From: Pseudomonas sp. A-RE-19
GTDB taxonomy: Bacteria > Pseudomonadota > Gammaproteobacteria > Pseudomonadales > Pseudomonadaceae
Direction of reading: 5' to 3'
Length of the DNA stretch: 64,000 bases
Assembly: GCF_019956555.1 (NCBI RefSeq)
Contig: NZ_JAHBDQ010000070.1
Span: forward strand, 1 to 64,000
Shown here piece after piece: positions 52,832-62,727 of the stretch. The notes under the pieces were generated by a model, which saw nothing but the letters and a program-made list of their open reading frames with translations, searched no databases and was not told the DNA's origin. Within the stretch, counting starts at the first letter, position 1. Each line of letters begins with the position of its first letter. The position numbers and the translations under genes were made by a program.

Positions 52832-54049
52832 ATGGCCACTGTCGATACAACCCCTGCTCCAACTGATATAGCGTCTGACAACGCTCAAGACACGAGCAAT
52901 CCACGCAAACGCAAAGTGATGCTGTTTGTACTGACCCTCGTGGTCATCCTCGCCGGGCTCGGCGTCTGGGGTTATCACGAACTCTTCGGTCGCTGGAATG
53001 AAAGCACCGACGACGCCTATGTGAACGGCAACGTGGTGGAAATCACCCCGCTGGTCACTGGTACCGTGGTCAGCATTGGCGCCGACGATGGCGATCTGGT
53101 CCACGAAGGCCAGGTGCTGATCAACTTCGACCCGAACGATGCCGAAGTCGGGCTGCAAAGTGCCCAGGCCAATCTGGCCCGCACCGTGCGTCAGGTGCGC
53201 GGTTTGTACAGCAACGTCGACGGCATGAAAGCCCAGGTCAATGCGCAGCAGGCTGAAGTGCAAAAAGCTCAGGACAACTTCAATCGCCGGAAAAACCTCG
53301 CCGCTGGCGGCGCGATTTCCCAGGAAGAACTGTCCCATGCTCGCGATGACCTGACCTCGGCGCAAAACGCCCTGGCCAACGCCAAACAACAGCTCATGAC
53401 CACCAGCGCGCTGGTCGATGACACCGTGGTGTCGTCGCACCCGGACGTAATGTCCGCTGCCGCGCAATTGCGTCAGGCGTACCTGAACAATGCCCGCAGC
53501 ACCTTGATCGCACCGGTCACCGGTTACGTTGCCAAACGCAGCGTGCAACTGGGGCAGCGGGTCCAGCCGGGCACCGCGCTGATGGCGGTGATCCCGCTGG
53601 ATCAACTGTGGATCGACGCCAACTTCAAGGAAACCCAACTGCGTGACATGCGCATCGGTCAGCCAGTGGACATCGAAGCCGACCTCTACGGCAGCGACGT
53701 CAAATACAGCGGCACCATCGACAGCCTTGGCGCCGGGACCGGCAGCGCGTTTGCCTTGCTGCCGGCGCAGAACGCCACCGGTAACTGGATCAAGATCGTC
53801 CAGCGGGTGCCGGTACGCATTCACATCAACACCGAAGAACTGGCCAAGCACCCGTTGCGGGTCGGCCTGTCGACTCAGGTCGATGTGAACCTGCATGACC
53901 AGAGCGGTCCGGTGCTGGCGCAACAGCCGCCGCAACAGGCGTCGTTCAGCACCAGTGTCTACGACCGTCAGTTGGCCGAGGCCGACGCGATGATCACCCA
54001 GTTGATCCACGACAACAGCGCCGCGGTCATTAAAACCGCGCACCGCTGA
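52832..54049 (+). CDS. EmrA/HlyD-type membrane-fusion protein
   Basis: A 405-aa adaptor with a short cytoplasmic N-terminus, one membrane helix (VMLFVLTLVVILAGLGVWGYHELF) and the biotinyl-like strand DDAYVNGNVVEITPLVTGTVVSIGADDGDLVHEGQVL, then a coiled-coil hairpin and beta-barrel (APVTGYVAKRSVQLGQRVQPG). This pattern is characteristic of EmrA partners of DHA2 exporters. Confidence 0.93.
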   Translation: MATVDTTPAPTDIASDNAQDTSNPRKRKVMLFVLTLVVILAGLGVWGYHELFGRWNESTDDAYVNGNVVEITPLVTGTVVSIGADDGDLVHEGQVLINFDPNDAEVGLQSAQANLARTVRQVRGLYSNVDGMKAQVNAQQAEVQKAQDNFNRRKNLAAGGAISQEELSHARDDLTSAQNALANAKQQLMTTSALVDDTVVSSHPDVMSAAAQLRQAYLNNARSTLIAPVTGYVAKRSVQLGQRVQPGTALMAVIPLDQLWIDANFKETQLRDMRIGQPVDIEADLYGSDVKYSGTIDSLGAGTGSAFALLPAQNATGNWIKIVQRVPVRIHINTEELAKHPLRVGLSTQVDVNLHDQSGPVLAQQPPQQASFSTSVYDRQLAEADAMITQLIHDNSAAVIKTAHR

Positions 54050-54126
54050 TTCGCCACAGCTCGCTCCCACAAGGTCAGCTGCGTCAGTAACAGGCGCAGC
54101 GCCATCCTCGTTCCAAAGGATTCGCG

Positions 54127-55656
54127 ATGAGCAAAAACGCCTCTTTCTCGCCGCCCAGCCTGGTGCTCAGCACCATCGGCCTGTCGCTGGCGACGTTCAT
54201 GCAGGTGCTCGACACCACCATCGCCAACGTGGCCTTGCCGACGATTTCCGGCAACCTGGGCGTGAGTTCGGAGCAGGGCACCTGGGTGATTACCTCGTTT
54301 GCCGTGAGCAACGCCATTGCGCTGCCGCTGACCGGTTGGCTCAGCCGGCGCTTTGGCGAGGTGAAGCTGTTTCTCTGGGCGACGATGCTGTTCGTGCTGG
54401 CGTCGTTTCTCTGCGGTATCTCGACCTCGATGCCGGAGCTGATCGGCTTTCGGGTGCTTCAAGGCTTGGTGGCCGGGCCGTTGTACCCGATGACCCAAAC
54501 GCTGTTGATCGCGGTCTATCCGCCCGCCAGGCGAGGCATGGCCCTGGCGTTGCTGGCAATGGTCACGGTGGTGGCGCCGATTGCAGGGCCCATCCTCGGC
54601 GGCTGGATCACCGACAGCTACAGCTGGCCGTGGATTTTCTTTATCAACGTACCGATCGGGGTTTTCGCGGTGATGGTGGTGCGCCAGCAACTCAAGGCGC
54701 GTCCGGTGGAGACCAGTTACCAGCCGATGGATTACGTGGGTTTGATCTCCTTGATCATTGGTGTCGGCGCACTGCAGGTAATCCTCGACAAGGGCAATGA
54801 CCTGGACTGGTTCGAATCGAATTTCATCCTGATCGGCGCGGCTATTTCGGTGATAGCACTGGCGGTATTCGTGATCTGGGAAATGACCGACAAACACCCG
54901 GTGGTCAACCTGCGGCTGTTTGCTTACCGTAATTTCCGCATCGGCACCGTTGTGTTGGTGCTGGGTTACGCCGGGTTCTTCGGCATCAACCTGATCCTGC
55001 CGCAATGGTTGCAAACCCAGATGGGCTACACGGCCACTTGGGCGGGGCTGGCGGTGGCGCCGATCGGTATTTTGCCGGTGCTGATGTCGCCGTTTGTCGG
55101 TAAATACGCACACAAGTTCGACCTGCGGCTGCTGGCCGGCCTGGCGTTCCTGGCGATTGGCCTGAGCTGCTTCATGCGTGCCGGGTTTACCAACGAAGTG
55201 GACTTCCAGCACATCGCCCTGGTGCAGCTGTTCATGGGCATTGGCGTGGCGCTGTTCTTCATGCCGACCCTGAGCATCTTGATGTCGGACTTGCCACCGA
55301 GCCAGATTGCCGATGGCGCGGGGCTTGCGACCTTCCTGCGGACCCTGGGCGGTAGTTTTGCCGCGTCGTTGACCACCTGGATCTGGATTCGCCGTGCCGA
55401 TCAGCACCATGCCTATTTGAGTGAAAGCATCTCCACCTATGAGCCGGCGACCCGGGATGCCCTGAATGCGCTGGGCGGGGCGGGCAACCCGGCCTACGCG
55501 CAGCTGGATCATGTGCTGACCAGTCAGGCGTACATGCTCTCCACCGTGGATTACTTCACGTTGCTGGGGTGGGCGTTCATGGGGTTGATTGTGCTGGTGT
55601 GGCTGGCGAAACCGCCGTTTGCGGCGAAAGCGGGGCCGGCTGCTGCCGGTCATTGA
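54127..55656 (+). CDS. EmrB/DHA2-type multidrug exporter
   Basis: A 509-aa MFS protein of the 14-helix DHA2 family. The N-terminal helix contains LATFMQVLDTTIANVALPTISG (the DxTxxNVA motif of family 2), followed by GWLSRRFGEVKLFLWA (motif A) and MVTVVAPIAGPILGGWI (motif C). It completes the marR-OMF-emrA-emrB drug-efflux operon, likely exporting hydrophobic or weakly acidic toxicants. Confidence 0.94.
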   Translation: MSKNASFSPPSLVLSTIGLSLATFMQVLDTTIANVALPTISGNLGVSSEQGTWVITSFAVSNAIALPLTGWLSRRFGEVKLFLWATMLFVLASFLCGISTSMPELIGFRVLQGLVAGPLYPMTQTLLIAVYPPARRGMALALLAMVTVVAPIAGPILGGWITDSYSWPWIFFINVPIGVFAVMVVRQQLKARPVETSYQPMDYVGLISLIIGVGALQVILDKGNDLDWFESNFILIGAAISVIALAVFVIWEMTDKHPVVNLRLFAYRNFRIGTVVLVLGYAGFFGINLILPQWLQTQMGYTATWAGLAVAPIGILPVLMSPFVGKYAHKFDLRLLAGLAFLAIGLSCFMRAGFTNEVDFQHIALVQLFMGIGVALFFMPTLSILMSDLPPSQIADGAGLATFLRTLGGSFAASLTTWIWIRRADQHHAYLSESISTYEPATRDALNALGGAGNPAYAQLDHVLTSQAYMLSTVDYFTLLGWAFMGLIVLVWLAKPPFAAKAGPAAAGH

Positions 55657-55665
55657 GCGAAACCC

Positions 55666-55762
55666 TGTAGGAGTGAGGCTTGCCCGCGAAGGCGTCACCA
55701 CATTCAACATCAATGTTGACTGATATGACGCCTTCGCGGGCAAGCCTCGCTCCTACAAGGAT
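55666..55762. repeat. REP pair with conserved spacer between convergent genes
   Basis: GTAGGAGTGAGGCTTGCCCGCGAAGGCG and its complement around ATTCAACATCAATGTTGACT (55702-55721). Confidence 0.9.
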
Positions 55763-55763
55763 T

Positions 55764-56507
55764 TCACTCTGCAGTCAGGCGCGGGTTACCAAAATCAAAC
55801 GGCGCCAGCGCAAACCCTTGCTCATCCACCTGCAACGCCCAGCCCTGACGATCCCAATCCCCCAACACAATGCGTTTGGCCGCCTGCTCGCCAATCTGCA
55901 ACTTGTGGATGGCGGGGCGATGGGTGTGCCCGTGGATCAGGGTTTTCACGCCATATTGCTGCATGATCCGCGGTATTTCTTCCGGCGTGACATCAACAAT
56001 GTCATTGGCCTTCATCCGCGTCTGCGCACGGCTTTCACTGCGCAGCTTGCGCGCCAGTTTATGGCGAGTGCGCAAGGGCAGGTGCCGCAGGACAAACAGG
56101 GTGATCGGGTTACGCAGGTAGCGTCGCAGCTTCATATAGCCGACGTCGCGGGTACAGAGGCTGTCGCCGTGCATCAACAGCACCGGCTCGCCGTAAAACT
56201 GCACGACACTCGGGTCTTTGAGCAAGGTGCAGCCGGCTGCTTTGCAGAAGGCCTTGCCGAGCATGAAGTCGCGATTGCCGTGCATCAGAAAAATGGCCGT
56301 GCCGCTGTCGCCAAGTTCGCGCAGGGCCTGGCAGATGGAACGCTGGAACGGCGTCATGGCATCGTCGCCAATCCACGCCTCGAAAAAGTCGCCCAGAATG
56401 TACAACGCACTCGCCGAGCGGGCGCGTTCGGCGAGCAAATCCAGAAACGCCCGGGTAATGTCCGGGCGCTCCTCTTCCAGATGCAAGTCTGAAATCAGCA
56501 ATATCAC
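55764..56507 (-). CDS. lpxH: UDP-2,3-diacylglucosamine diphosphatase
   Basis: A 247-aa calcineurin-like enzyme of lipid A synthesis. Metal motifs are ISDLHLEEERP, GDFFEAWIGDD, LMHGNRDFMLG, LMHGDSLCTRD and TLIHGHTHRP. It makes lipid X from UDP-2,3-diacyl-glucosamine at the inner membrane. Its GTG start overlaps the ppiB stop (GTGA), as in other pseudomonads. Confidence 0.94.
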   Translation of the reverse strand: MILLISDLHLEEERPDITRAFLDLLAERARSASALYILGDFFEAWIGDDAMTPFQRSICQALRELGDSGTAIFLMHGNRDFMLGKAFCKAAGCTLLKDPSVVQFYGEPVLLMHGDSLCTRDVGYMKLRRYLRNPITLFVLRHLPLRTRHKLARKLRSESRAQTRMKANDIVDVTPEEIPRIMQQYGVKTLIHGHTHRPAIHKLQIGEQAAKRIVLGDWDRQGWALQVDEQGFALAPFDFGNPRLTAE

Positions 56508-57010
56508 GCTTCGATGATCTCGGCTTTCTCGATGATCACGTCTTCTGCGGGTACGTCCTGGTGGCCGGCTTTGGAGGTGGTGGCCACGCCTTTGATCTTG
56601 TCGACTACATCGGTGCCTTCAACGACTTTAGCGAACACCGCGTAGCCCCAACCCTGAGTGGTTTTGCCGCTGTGGTTCAGGAAGCTGTTGTCAGCCACGT
56701 TGATGAAGAACTGGGCGGAAGCCGAATGCGGCTCCATGGTGCGGGCCATGGCCACGCTGTACTTCACGTTCGGCAGGCCGTTGTCGGCTTCGTTCTGGAT
56801 GCTTGGGCGCTTGTCTTTCTTTTCTTTCATGCCTGGCTCGAAACCGCCGCCCTGGATCATGAAGTTACCGATGACGCGGTGGAAAACAGTGTTTTCGTAG
56901 TGACCGGCTTTAACGTACTCGATGAAGTTGGCCACGGTGATCGGGGCTTTCTCAGCGTTCAGTTCCAGGACGATGTCGCCATGGTTGGTGGTCAGTTTGA
57001 CTTGGGTCAT
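56504..57010 (-). CDS. ppiB: Cytoplasmic peptidyl-prolyl cis-trans isomerase B
   Basis: A 168-aa cyclophilin from ATG 57010 (other in-frame starts at 57016 and 57019 are less well placed). Catalytic sequence features are HRVIGNFMIQGGGFEPGM, SVAMARTMEPHSASAQFFINVADN and GWGYAVFAKVVEGTDVVDKI. No signal peptide, so cytosolic. It is coupled to lpxH and divergent from glnS. Confidence 0.95.
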   Translation of the reverse strand: MTQVKLTTNHGDIVLELNAEKAPITVANFIEYVKAGHYENTVFHRVIGNFMIQGGGFEPGMKEKKDKRPSIQNEADNGLPNVKYSVAMARTMEPHSASAQFFINVADNSFLNHSGKTTQGWGYAVFAKVVEGTDVVDKIKGVATTSKAGHQDVPAEDVIIEKAEIIEA

Positions 57011-57289
57011 GATCATCACTCTTTATGAGGTAAAGCGTTTTCTATGAATTCGTGGGTTTCGGGGCGTTCAGGCCCTCAACCGGTCCGGCCAAATTCGGCC
57101 AAGGTGCGCAGTTTAGCGTGCCGGGCGCGAATTTCGAGGCTGTTTTTCATTGGCAACCGATTAAATGCAACCGATTGCCGGCCTGCTCTGTCAGCCACTT
57201 GACAGCATCGGCTATGATAAGCCCCTTTGATTTATAACAGCCGCTTTGATTTGGCCAACTGGCCGCGCACTTGTACGTTCAAGGATCCT

Positions 57290-58987
57290 ATGAGCAAGCC
57301 CACTGTCGACCCTACCTCGAATTCCAAGACTGGCCCTGCCGTGCCGGTCAACTTCCTGCGGCCGATCATCCAGGCAGACCTGGACTCGGGTAAGCACACG
57401 CAGATCGTCACCCGTTTCCCGCCTGAGCCCAACGGCTACCTGCACATCGGTCACGCCAAGTCGATCTGTGTGAACTTCGGCCTGGCCCAGGAATTCGGCG
57501 GTGTCACGCACCTGCGTTTCGACGACACCAACCCGGCCAAGGAAGACCAGGAATACATCGACGCGATCGAAAGCGACGTCAAATGGCTGGGTTTCGAATG
57601 GTCCGGTGAAGTGCGCTATGCCTCGCAGTATTTCGACCAGTTGCATGACTGGGCGGTAGAGCTGATCAAGGCCGGCAAGGCTTACGTTGACGATCTGACC
57701 CCTGAGCAGGCCAAGGAATACCGCGGCAGCCTGACCGAGCCGGGCAAAAACAGCCCGTTCCGTGACCGCTCCGTGGAAGAAAACCTGGACTGGTTCGCCC
57801 GCATGCGCGCCGGCGAGTTCCCTGACGGCGCACGCGTGCTGCGGGCCAAGATCGACATGGCCTCGCCGAACATGAACCTGCGCGACCCGATCATGTATCG
57901 CATCCGTCACGCGCATCACCACCAGACCGGCGACAAGTGGTGCATCTACCCGAACTACGACTTCACCCACGGTCAGTCGGATGCCCTCGAAGGCATCACG
58001 CACTCGATCTGCACCCTGGAGTTCGAAAGCCACCGTCCGCTGTACGACTGGTTCCTCGACAACCTGCCAGTGCCGGCGCACCCGCGTCAGTACGAGTTCA
58101 GCCGCCTGAACCTGAACTACACCATCACCAGCAAGCGCAAGCTCAAGCAACTGGTCGATGAAAAGCACGTTCATGGCTGGGACGATCCGCGCATGTCCAC
58201 GTTGTCGGGTTTCCGCCGCCGTGGCTATACGCCGAAATCGATCCGCAACTTCTGCGAAATGATCGGCACCAACCGTTCCGACGGCGTGGTCGATTTCGGC
58301 ATGCTCGAATTCAGCATCCGTGACGACCTCGACCACAGCGCTCCGCGCGCCATGTGCGTACTGCGTCCGTTGAAAGTCGTGATCACCAACTACCCGGAAG
58401 GCCAGGTCGAGAACCTCGAATTGGCGTGCCACCCGAAAGAAGACATGGGCGTGCGCGTCCTGCCGTTCGCCCGTGAGCTCTACATCGACCGTGAAGACTT
58501 CATGGAAGAGCCGCCGAAAGGCTACAAGCGCCTGGAGCCGAACGGCGAAGTGCGTCTGCGCGGCAGCTACGTGATCCGTGCCGACGAAGCGATCAAGGAC
58601 GCCGAGGGCAACATCGTCGAACTGCGTTGCTCCTACGATCCGCAAACCCTGGGCAAGAACCCTGAAGGCCGCAAGGTCAAAGGCGTGGTGCACTGGGTGC
58701 CGGCCGCGGCCAGCGTCGAATGCGAAGTGCGTCTGTACGATCGCCTGTTCCGTTCGGCCAACCCTGAAAAGGCCGAAGACAGCGCCAGTTTCCTGGACAA
58801 CATCAACCCTGACTCGCTGCAAGTCCTCACCGGTTGTCGTGCCGAGCCTTCGCTTGGCAATGCACAGCCGGAAGACCGTTTCCAGTTCGAGCGCGAAGGT
58901 TACTTCGTCGCGGATATCAAGGACTCGAAACCAGGTCATCCGGTGTTCAACCGTACCGTGACCTTGCGTGATTCGTGGGGCCAGTGA
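57290..58987 (+). CDS. glnS: Glutaminyl-tRNA synthetase
   Basis: A 565-aa class I synthetase. HIGH motif in PPEPNGYLHIGHAKS (about 44-58); KMSKS equivalent TSKRKL; anticodon-binding beta-barrels in the C-terminal third. Start ATG 57290 behind AAGGA; the in-frame ATG upstream (57227) lacks a site. Followed after 15 bp by cysS, so co-transcribed. Confidence 0.96.
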   Translation: MSKPTVDPTSNSKTGPAVPVNFLRPIIQADLDSGKHTQIVTRFPPEPNGYLHIGHAKSICVNFGLAQEFGGVTHLRFDDTNPAKEDQEYIDAIESDVKWLGFEWSGEVRYASQYFDQLHDWAVELIKAGKAYVDDLTPEQAKEYRGSLTEPGKNSPFRDRSVEENLDWFARMRAGEFPDGARVLRAKIDMASPNMNLRDPIMYRIRHAHHHQTGDKWCIYPNYDFTHGQSDALEGITHSICTLEFESHRPLYDWFLDNLPVPAHPRQYEFSRLNLNYTITSKRKLKQLVDEKHVHGWDDPRMSTLSGFRRRGYTPKSIRNFCEMIGTNRSDGVVDFGMLEFSIRDDLDHSAPRAMCVLRPLKVVITNYPEGQVENLELACHPKEDMGVRVLPFARELYIDREDFMEEPPKGYKRLEPNGEVRLRGSYVIRADEAIKDAEGNIVELRCSYDPQTLGKNPEGRKVKGVVHWVPAAASVECEVRLYDRLFRSANPEKAEDSASFLDNINPDSLQVLTGCRAEPSLGNAQPEDRFQFEREGYFVADIKDSKPGHPVFNRTVTLRDSWGQ

Positions 58988-59002
58988 TTCAAGGAAACTA
59001 AA

Positions 59003-60385
59003 GTGCTTACGATCTACAACACGCTCACCAAGAGCAAAGAAGTCTTCAAGCCTCTGGATGGCAACAATGTGCGCATGTACGTCTGCGGGATGACCGTGTA
59101 CGACTACTGCCACATTGGCCATGGCCGCAGCATGGTCGCGTTCGACCTGGTGACCCGCTGGTTGCGGTTCAGCGGTTATAACCTGACCTATGTGCGTAAC
59201 ATCACCGACATCGAAGACAAGATCATCAATCGGGCGAAGGAGAACGGCGAGCCGTTCGACGCGCTGACCGAGCGCATGATCACCGCGATGCACGAGGACG
59301 AGGCGCGCCTCAACATCCTCAAGCCGGACATGGAACCGCGCGCCACCGATCACATCGCTGGCATGCAAACCATGATCCAGACCTTGATCGACAAGGGCTA
59401 TGCCTACGCACCGGGCAATGGCGACGTGTACTACCGCGTCGCCAAGTTCATGGGCTACGGCAAGTTGTCGCGCAAGAAGATCGAAGACCTGCGCATCGGC
59501 GCACGGATCGAAGTCGACGAGTCGAAACAGGACCCGCTGGACTTCGTGCTGTGGAAAGCCGCCAAGCCGGGCGAGCCGAGCTGGGAATCGCCGTGGGGCG
59601 CCGGTCGTCCGGGCTGGCACATCGAGTGCTCGGTGATGTCGACCTGCTGCCTCGGCGAGACCTTCGACATTCATGGCGGCGGCAGCGACCTCGAGTTCCC
59701 GCACCACGAAAACGAAATCGCCCAGAGCGAAGCGGCCACCGGCAAGACCTACGCCAACACGTGGATGCATTGCGGCATGATTCGCATCAATGGCGAGAAG
59801 ATGTCCAAGTCCTTGAACAACTTCTTCACCATTCGCGACGTGCTCGACAAGTACCACCCGGAAGTCGTGCGGTACCTGCTGGTGTCGAGCCACTACCGCA
59901 GCGCCATCAACTATTCGGAAGACAACCTCAAGGACGCCAAAGGCGCACTGGAGCGTTTCTACCATGCGTTGAAAGGCCTGCCGAGCGTGGCGCCGGCTGG
60001 CGGCGAAGCCTTCGTCGAGCGCTTCACTCAGGTGATGAACGATGACTTCGGCACGCCGGAAGCCTGCGCGGTGCTGTTCGAGATGGTGCGCGAGATCAAC
60101 CGTCTGCGCGAGAGCGATCTCAATGCGGCGGCCGGTCTGGCGGCGCGCTTGAAGGAACTGGCAAGCGTCCTGGGTGTGTTGCAGCTTGAGGCCGATGACT
60201 TCCTGCAGGCCGGTGCCGAAGGGCGGGTCGATGCGGCGCAAGTCGATGCACTGATTCAGGCTCGTCTGACGGCCCGTGCCAATAAAGACTGGGCCGAATC
60301 CGACCGCATCCGCGACCAGCTCACCGCCATGGGCGTGGTGCTGGAAGACGGCAAGGGCGGGACGACCTGGCGATTGGCTGACTGA
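59003..60385 (+). CDS. cysS: Cysteinyl-tRNA synthetase
   Basis: A 460-aa class I synthetase. N-terminal YVCGMTVYDYCHIGHGRSMV with the zinc cysteine and HIGH motif; second zinc site in WHIECSVMSTCCLGETFDIHGGGSDLEFPHHENEIAQSEA; KMSKSLNN at ~266. Start GTG 59003 with AAGGAAA before it. It ends in a rho-independent terminator. Confidence 0.96.
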   Translation: MLTIYNTLTKSKEVFKPLDGNNVRMYVCGMTVYDYCHIGHGRSMVAFDLVTRWLRFSGYNLTYVRNITDIEDKIINRAKENGEPFDALTERMITAMHEDEARLNILKPDMEPRATDHIAGMQTMIQTLIDKGYAYAPGNGDVYYRVAKFMGYGKLSRKKIEDLRIGARIEVDESKQDPLDFVLWKAAKPGEPSWESPWGAGRPGWHIECSVMSTCCLGETFDIHGGGSDLEFPHHENEIAQSEAATGKTYANTWMHCGMIRINGEKMSKSLNNFFTIRDVLDKYHPEVVRYLLVSSHYRSAINYSEDNLKDAKGALERFYHALKGLPSVAPAGGEAFVERFTQVMNDDFGTPEACAVLFEMVREINRLRESDLNAAAGLAARLKELASVLGVLQLEADDFLQAGAEGRVDAAQVDALIQARLTARANKDWAESDRIRDQLTAMGVVLEDGKGGTTWRLAD

Positions 60386-60417
60386 TTGCTGCGTTCGTTA
60401 CGCCTTTCACAAAAACG

Positions 60418-60442
60418 AAAACCCGCCTTGTGCGGGTTTTTG
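60418..60442 (+). terminator. Rho-independent terminator of glnS-cysS
   Basis: AAAACCCGC-CTTGT-GCGGGTTTTTG, stem from 60418, U-run from 60437. Confidence 0.88.
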
Positions 60443-60450
60443 TTTGTTTG

Positions 60451-60563
60451 AAGATCAAAAGATCGCAGCCTTCGGCAGCTCCTGCACCGGACGGCGTCCA
60501 ACCGCGTCATTGGGCGAACGAAATCCTGTAGGAGCTGCCGAAGGCTGCGATCTTTTGATCTTC
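60451..60563. repeat. Long hairpin repeat of the GATCAAAAGATCGCAGCC family
   Basis: About 35-nt inverted arms (GAAGATCAAAAGATCGCAGC.. left, complement right) between convergent genes; same family as at 16811 and 18650. Confidence 0.88.
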
Positions 60564-60567
60564 GCTT

Positions 60568-62418
60568 TTAACCTTCCAGCTGGCGCAATCGCTTGTAAAG
60601 GGTGTTGCGACTAACCCCGAGCCTGCGGGCTAAATGGGAAATATTGCCTCCCGCCGCCTGCAACTGCCGATTCAATGCCTCGGCATCATTCAAATCAATC
60701 GCTACCGGCTCCGGCGAATCCACCGGTTCCATCTCCAGATCGACAAAAAAATCATCCGGCAAATGCTCGGGCCGCACCGGTTGCTCCTCGGCCATGGCCA
60801 GCGCTACCTGCATCACACTGCTCACCTGACGTAAATTCCCCGGCCATGGATGACGACTGAACAGCTCCATCACTTCGGGACTCAACCCAGCCCACTGCGA
60901 TGGTTCACGATGCTGTTCCCACAAGCGCTTGAACAGCGCCTGCTTGTCGCTGCGCTCCCTGAGTGGCGGCAGCTCCAGGGTCAAACCACCGATGCGGTAA
61001 TAAAGATCTTCACGAAACCGCCCCAACTGAACCTGCTCGCGCAATGAGCGATTGGTCGCTGAAATGATCCGGATGTCTACCGGGAACAGCTCGCTGCTAC
61101 CCACCGGTTGCACGCAACGTTCCTGCAAAACGCGTAACAACCGAGCCTGGGTCGGCAACGGCATGTCGCCGATTTCATCGAGGAACAGCGTGCCTTTGTC
61201 GGCCTTGCGGATCAGGCCGATGCTGCCTTTCTGGTTGGCGCCGGTGAACGCGCCTTTCTCGTAGCCGAACAGCTCGGATTCCACCAGTTCGGCGGGGATG
61301 GCTGCACAGTTGACGGCAATGAACGGCTGTTTGCTGCGCGAGCTGGCCTGGTGCAGGGCTTTGACGAACACTTCCTTGCCGACCCCGGTCTCGCCGTGGA
61401 TCAGCAGGGGGATGTCTTTCTCCAGCAAGCGCTCGGCCTGACGCACGGCTTTTTCCACGCGACTGTCGCCGAAATGCAGGGTGTTGAGGCTGATCGCGTT
61501 CGATGCGGCGACTTTCGGCTCGGTACTTTTGGGCTCAGCAAACACCCTGGGCTGAATCGATGCCTGCTTCGGTCGCTTCAACAAACACTGAAAACGATTA
61601 CGCCCGGATGTCTGCAAGGCGAACGGCAATCCATCGGGTTGATTGATCAATTCCAGCAGCGACACCTTGAACAGACTCTCGACACTCACCCGCGACAGGC
61701 TGATGCCCAGCAGATTGTCGGCCCGGCGATTGGCGGACAGCACCTGGCCGCTTTCATCGAAGATCAGCAACCCGGCCCATTGGCTGTCGAGGTTGTTCAG
61801 CCCGGTGTTGAAGGTCAGTTGGAAATGCTGGCCGTGGAACAGGTTGAGGATCAGCCGGTTCTCCACGGTCTGGCTCATCATCTTGACCATGCCCAGGGTA
61901 TGAGACGGCGGCAGGTAGCTGTCGCTGGACACATCCAGCACCGCGATCACCTTGCGCTCGGCATCGAAAATCGGCGCGGCGGAACCGGTCATGAAACGGT
62001 TGGCCTTGAGAAAATGTTCATCGTGCTCAATGTGCACTGCCTGTTCGCAGGCCAGCGCGGTGCCGATCGCATTGGTACCGCTGCAATGTTCCATCCAGCT
62101 GGCGCCCGCGCTGAAACCGCGGGTCAGGCTCGGCTCGATGAAACGCTGGGTGCCCCAGGACGTCAGCACCTGGCCCTGATTGTCGGCGAGCATGATCAGG
62201 CAATTGGAGTTGCTGAGGATGTTCTCGTAATACGGCAGGACTTCCTGATGGGTGGTCTGCACCAATGAATGCTGGCTCTCCAGTAACCGGGCGATGCCAG
62301 CGGCCGGCAACTGATCGAACGCCGGCGCGCTCTGATGATTGAGCCCGAACGCGCGGCAGCGGGACCAGGAGTTCTGGATGATGGCGTCGTGGGAGAGCGG
62401 CGGGGCAGGTGCGGCCAT
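60568..62418 (-). CDS. Sigma-54-dependent enhancer-binding protein, AcoR-like (GAF-PAS-AAA+-Fis)
   Basis: A 616-aa activator. The N-terminal GAF region includes GTNAIGTALACEQAVHIEHDEHFL (about 114-137), a PAS-like segment lies near 232-280 (GLLIFDESGQVLSANRRADNLLGIS), the AAA+ domain spans about 315-540 with GETGVGKE (Walker A), ELFGYEKGAFTGA (the sigma-54 contact) and GTLFLDEIGDM (Walker B), and the C-terminal Fis HTH is GGNISHLARRLGVSRNTLYKRLRQLE. It is divergent from an ABC operon with a sigma-54 promoter, which it most likely activates. The small-molecule signal is unknown. Confidence 0.94.
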   Translation of the reverse strand: MAAPAPPLSHDAIIQNSWSRCRAFGLNHQSAPAFDQLPAAGIARLLESQHSLVQTTHQEVLPYYENILSNSNCLIMLADNQGQVLTSWGTQRFIEPSLTRGFSAGASWMEHCSGTNAIGTALACEQAVHIEHDEHFLKANRFMTGSAAPIFDAERKVIAVLDVSSDSYLPPSHTLGMVKMMSQTVENRLILNLFHGQHFQLTFNTGLNNLDSQWAGLLIFDESGQVLSANRRADNLLGISLSRVSVESLFKVSLLELINQPDGLPFALQTSGRNRFQCLLKRPKQASIQPRVFAEPKSTEPKVAASNAISLNTLHFGDSRVEKAVRQAERLLEKDIPLLIHGETGVGKEVFVKALHQASSRSKQPFIAVNCAAIPAELVESELFGYEKGAFTGANQKGSIGLIRKADKGTLFLDEIGDMPLPTQARLLRVLQERCVQPVGSSELFPVDIRIISATNRSLREQVQLGRFREDLYYRIGGLTLELPPLRERSDKQALFKRLWEQHREPSQWAGLSPEVMELFSRHPWPGNLRQVSSVMQVALAMAEEQPVRPEHLPDDFFVDLEMEPVDSPEPVAIDLNDAEALNRQLQAAGGNISHLARRLGVSRNTLYKRLRQLEG

Positions 62419-62491
62419 GGCATTCAGCCTCTAAATAAAGCTTTTTATTGTTGTTATAGGTTTTGCATCACGTTCAAACGCCACGTACCCC

Positions 62492-62562
62492 GTAGGAGCC
62501 AGGCTTGCCGGCGAAGGCAATTTCGATGACGCCTTCGCCGGCAAGCCTGGCTCCTACGGGGG
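62492..62562. repeat. Hairpin repeat, GTAGGAGCCAGGCTTGCCGGCGAAGGC type
   Basis: Near-perfect inverted arms of about 27 nt (62492-62518, 62531-62559) with a short centre, in the 369-bp divergent intergenic region. Confidence 0.88.
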
Positions 62563-62594
62563 CAATGTGTGGCTGAAAACATCCGTAGAGTGTT

Positions 62595-62663
62595 GTTCAC
62601 ATTTGTTCATTGTCAATCGTTGAACTGTTCAATTGTTCAGTCGCGGTTGTTCATTTCTGTTCA
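62595..62663 (+). promoter_or_regulatory. GTTCA repeat array, candidate enhancer
   Basis: Six direct GTTCA copies begin at 62595, 62605, 62627, 62635, 62649 and 62659. The central pair forms the palindrome TTGAACTGTTCAA (62620-62632). The array ends 65 bp before the sigma-54 promoter, a normal position for enhancer-binding protein sites. Confidence 0.65.
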
Positions 62664-62727
62664 GCAACGAACGCGGTTTCTATCTCATTTGAAGGAATTT
62701 CCAGCCAGATCAACCGCTTGGATTTTC

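Noticed and set aside
53968..55743. A 591-codon minus-strand frame opposite the EmrB gene
   Set aside because: Antisense to a clear 14-helix exporter; rich in Arg, His and Gln, with no motif.
57212..60241. A 1009-codon open frame on the minus strand across glnS and cysS
   Set aside because: It is antisense to two certain synthetase genes, its composition is that of a shadow of high-GC codon use, and no domain is recognisable.
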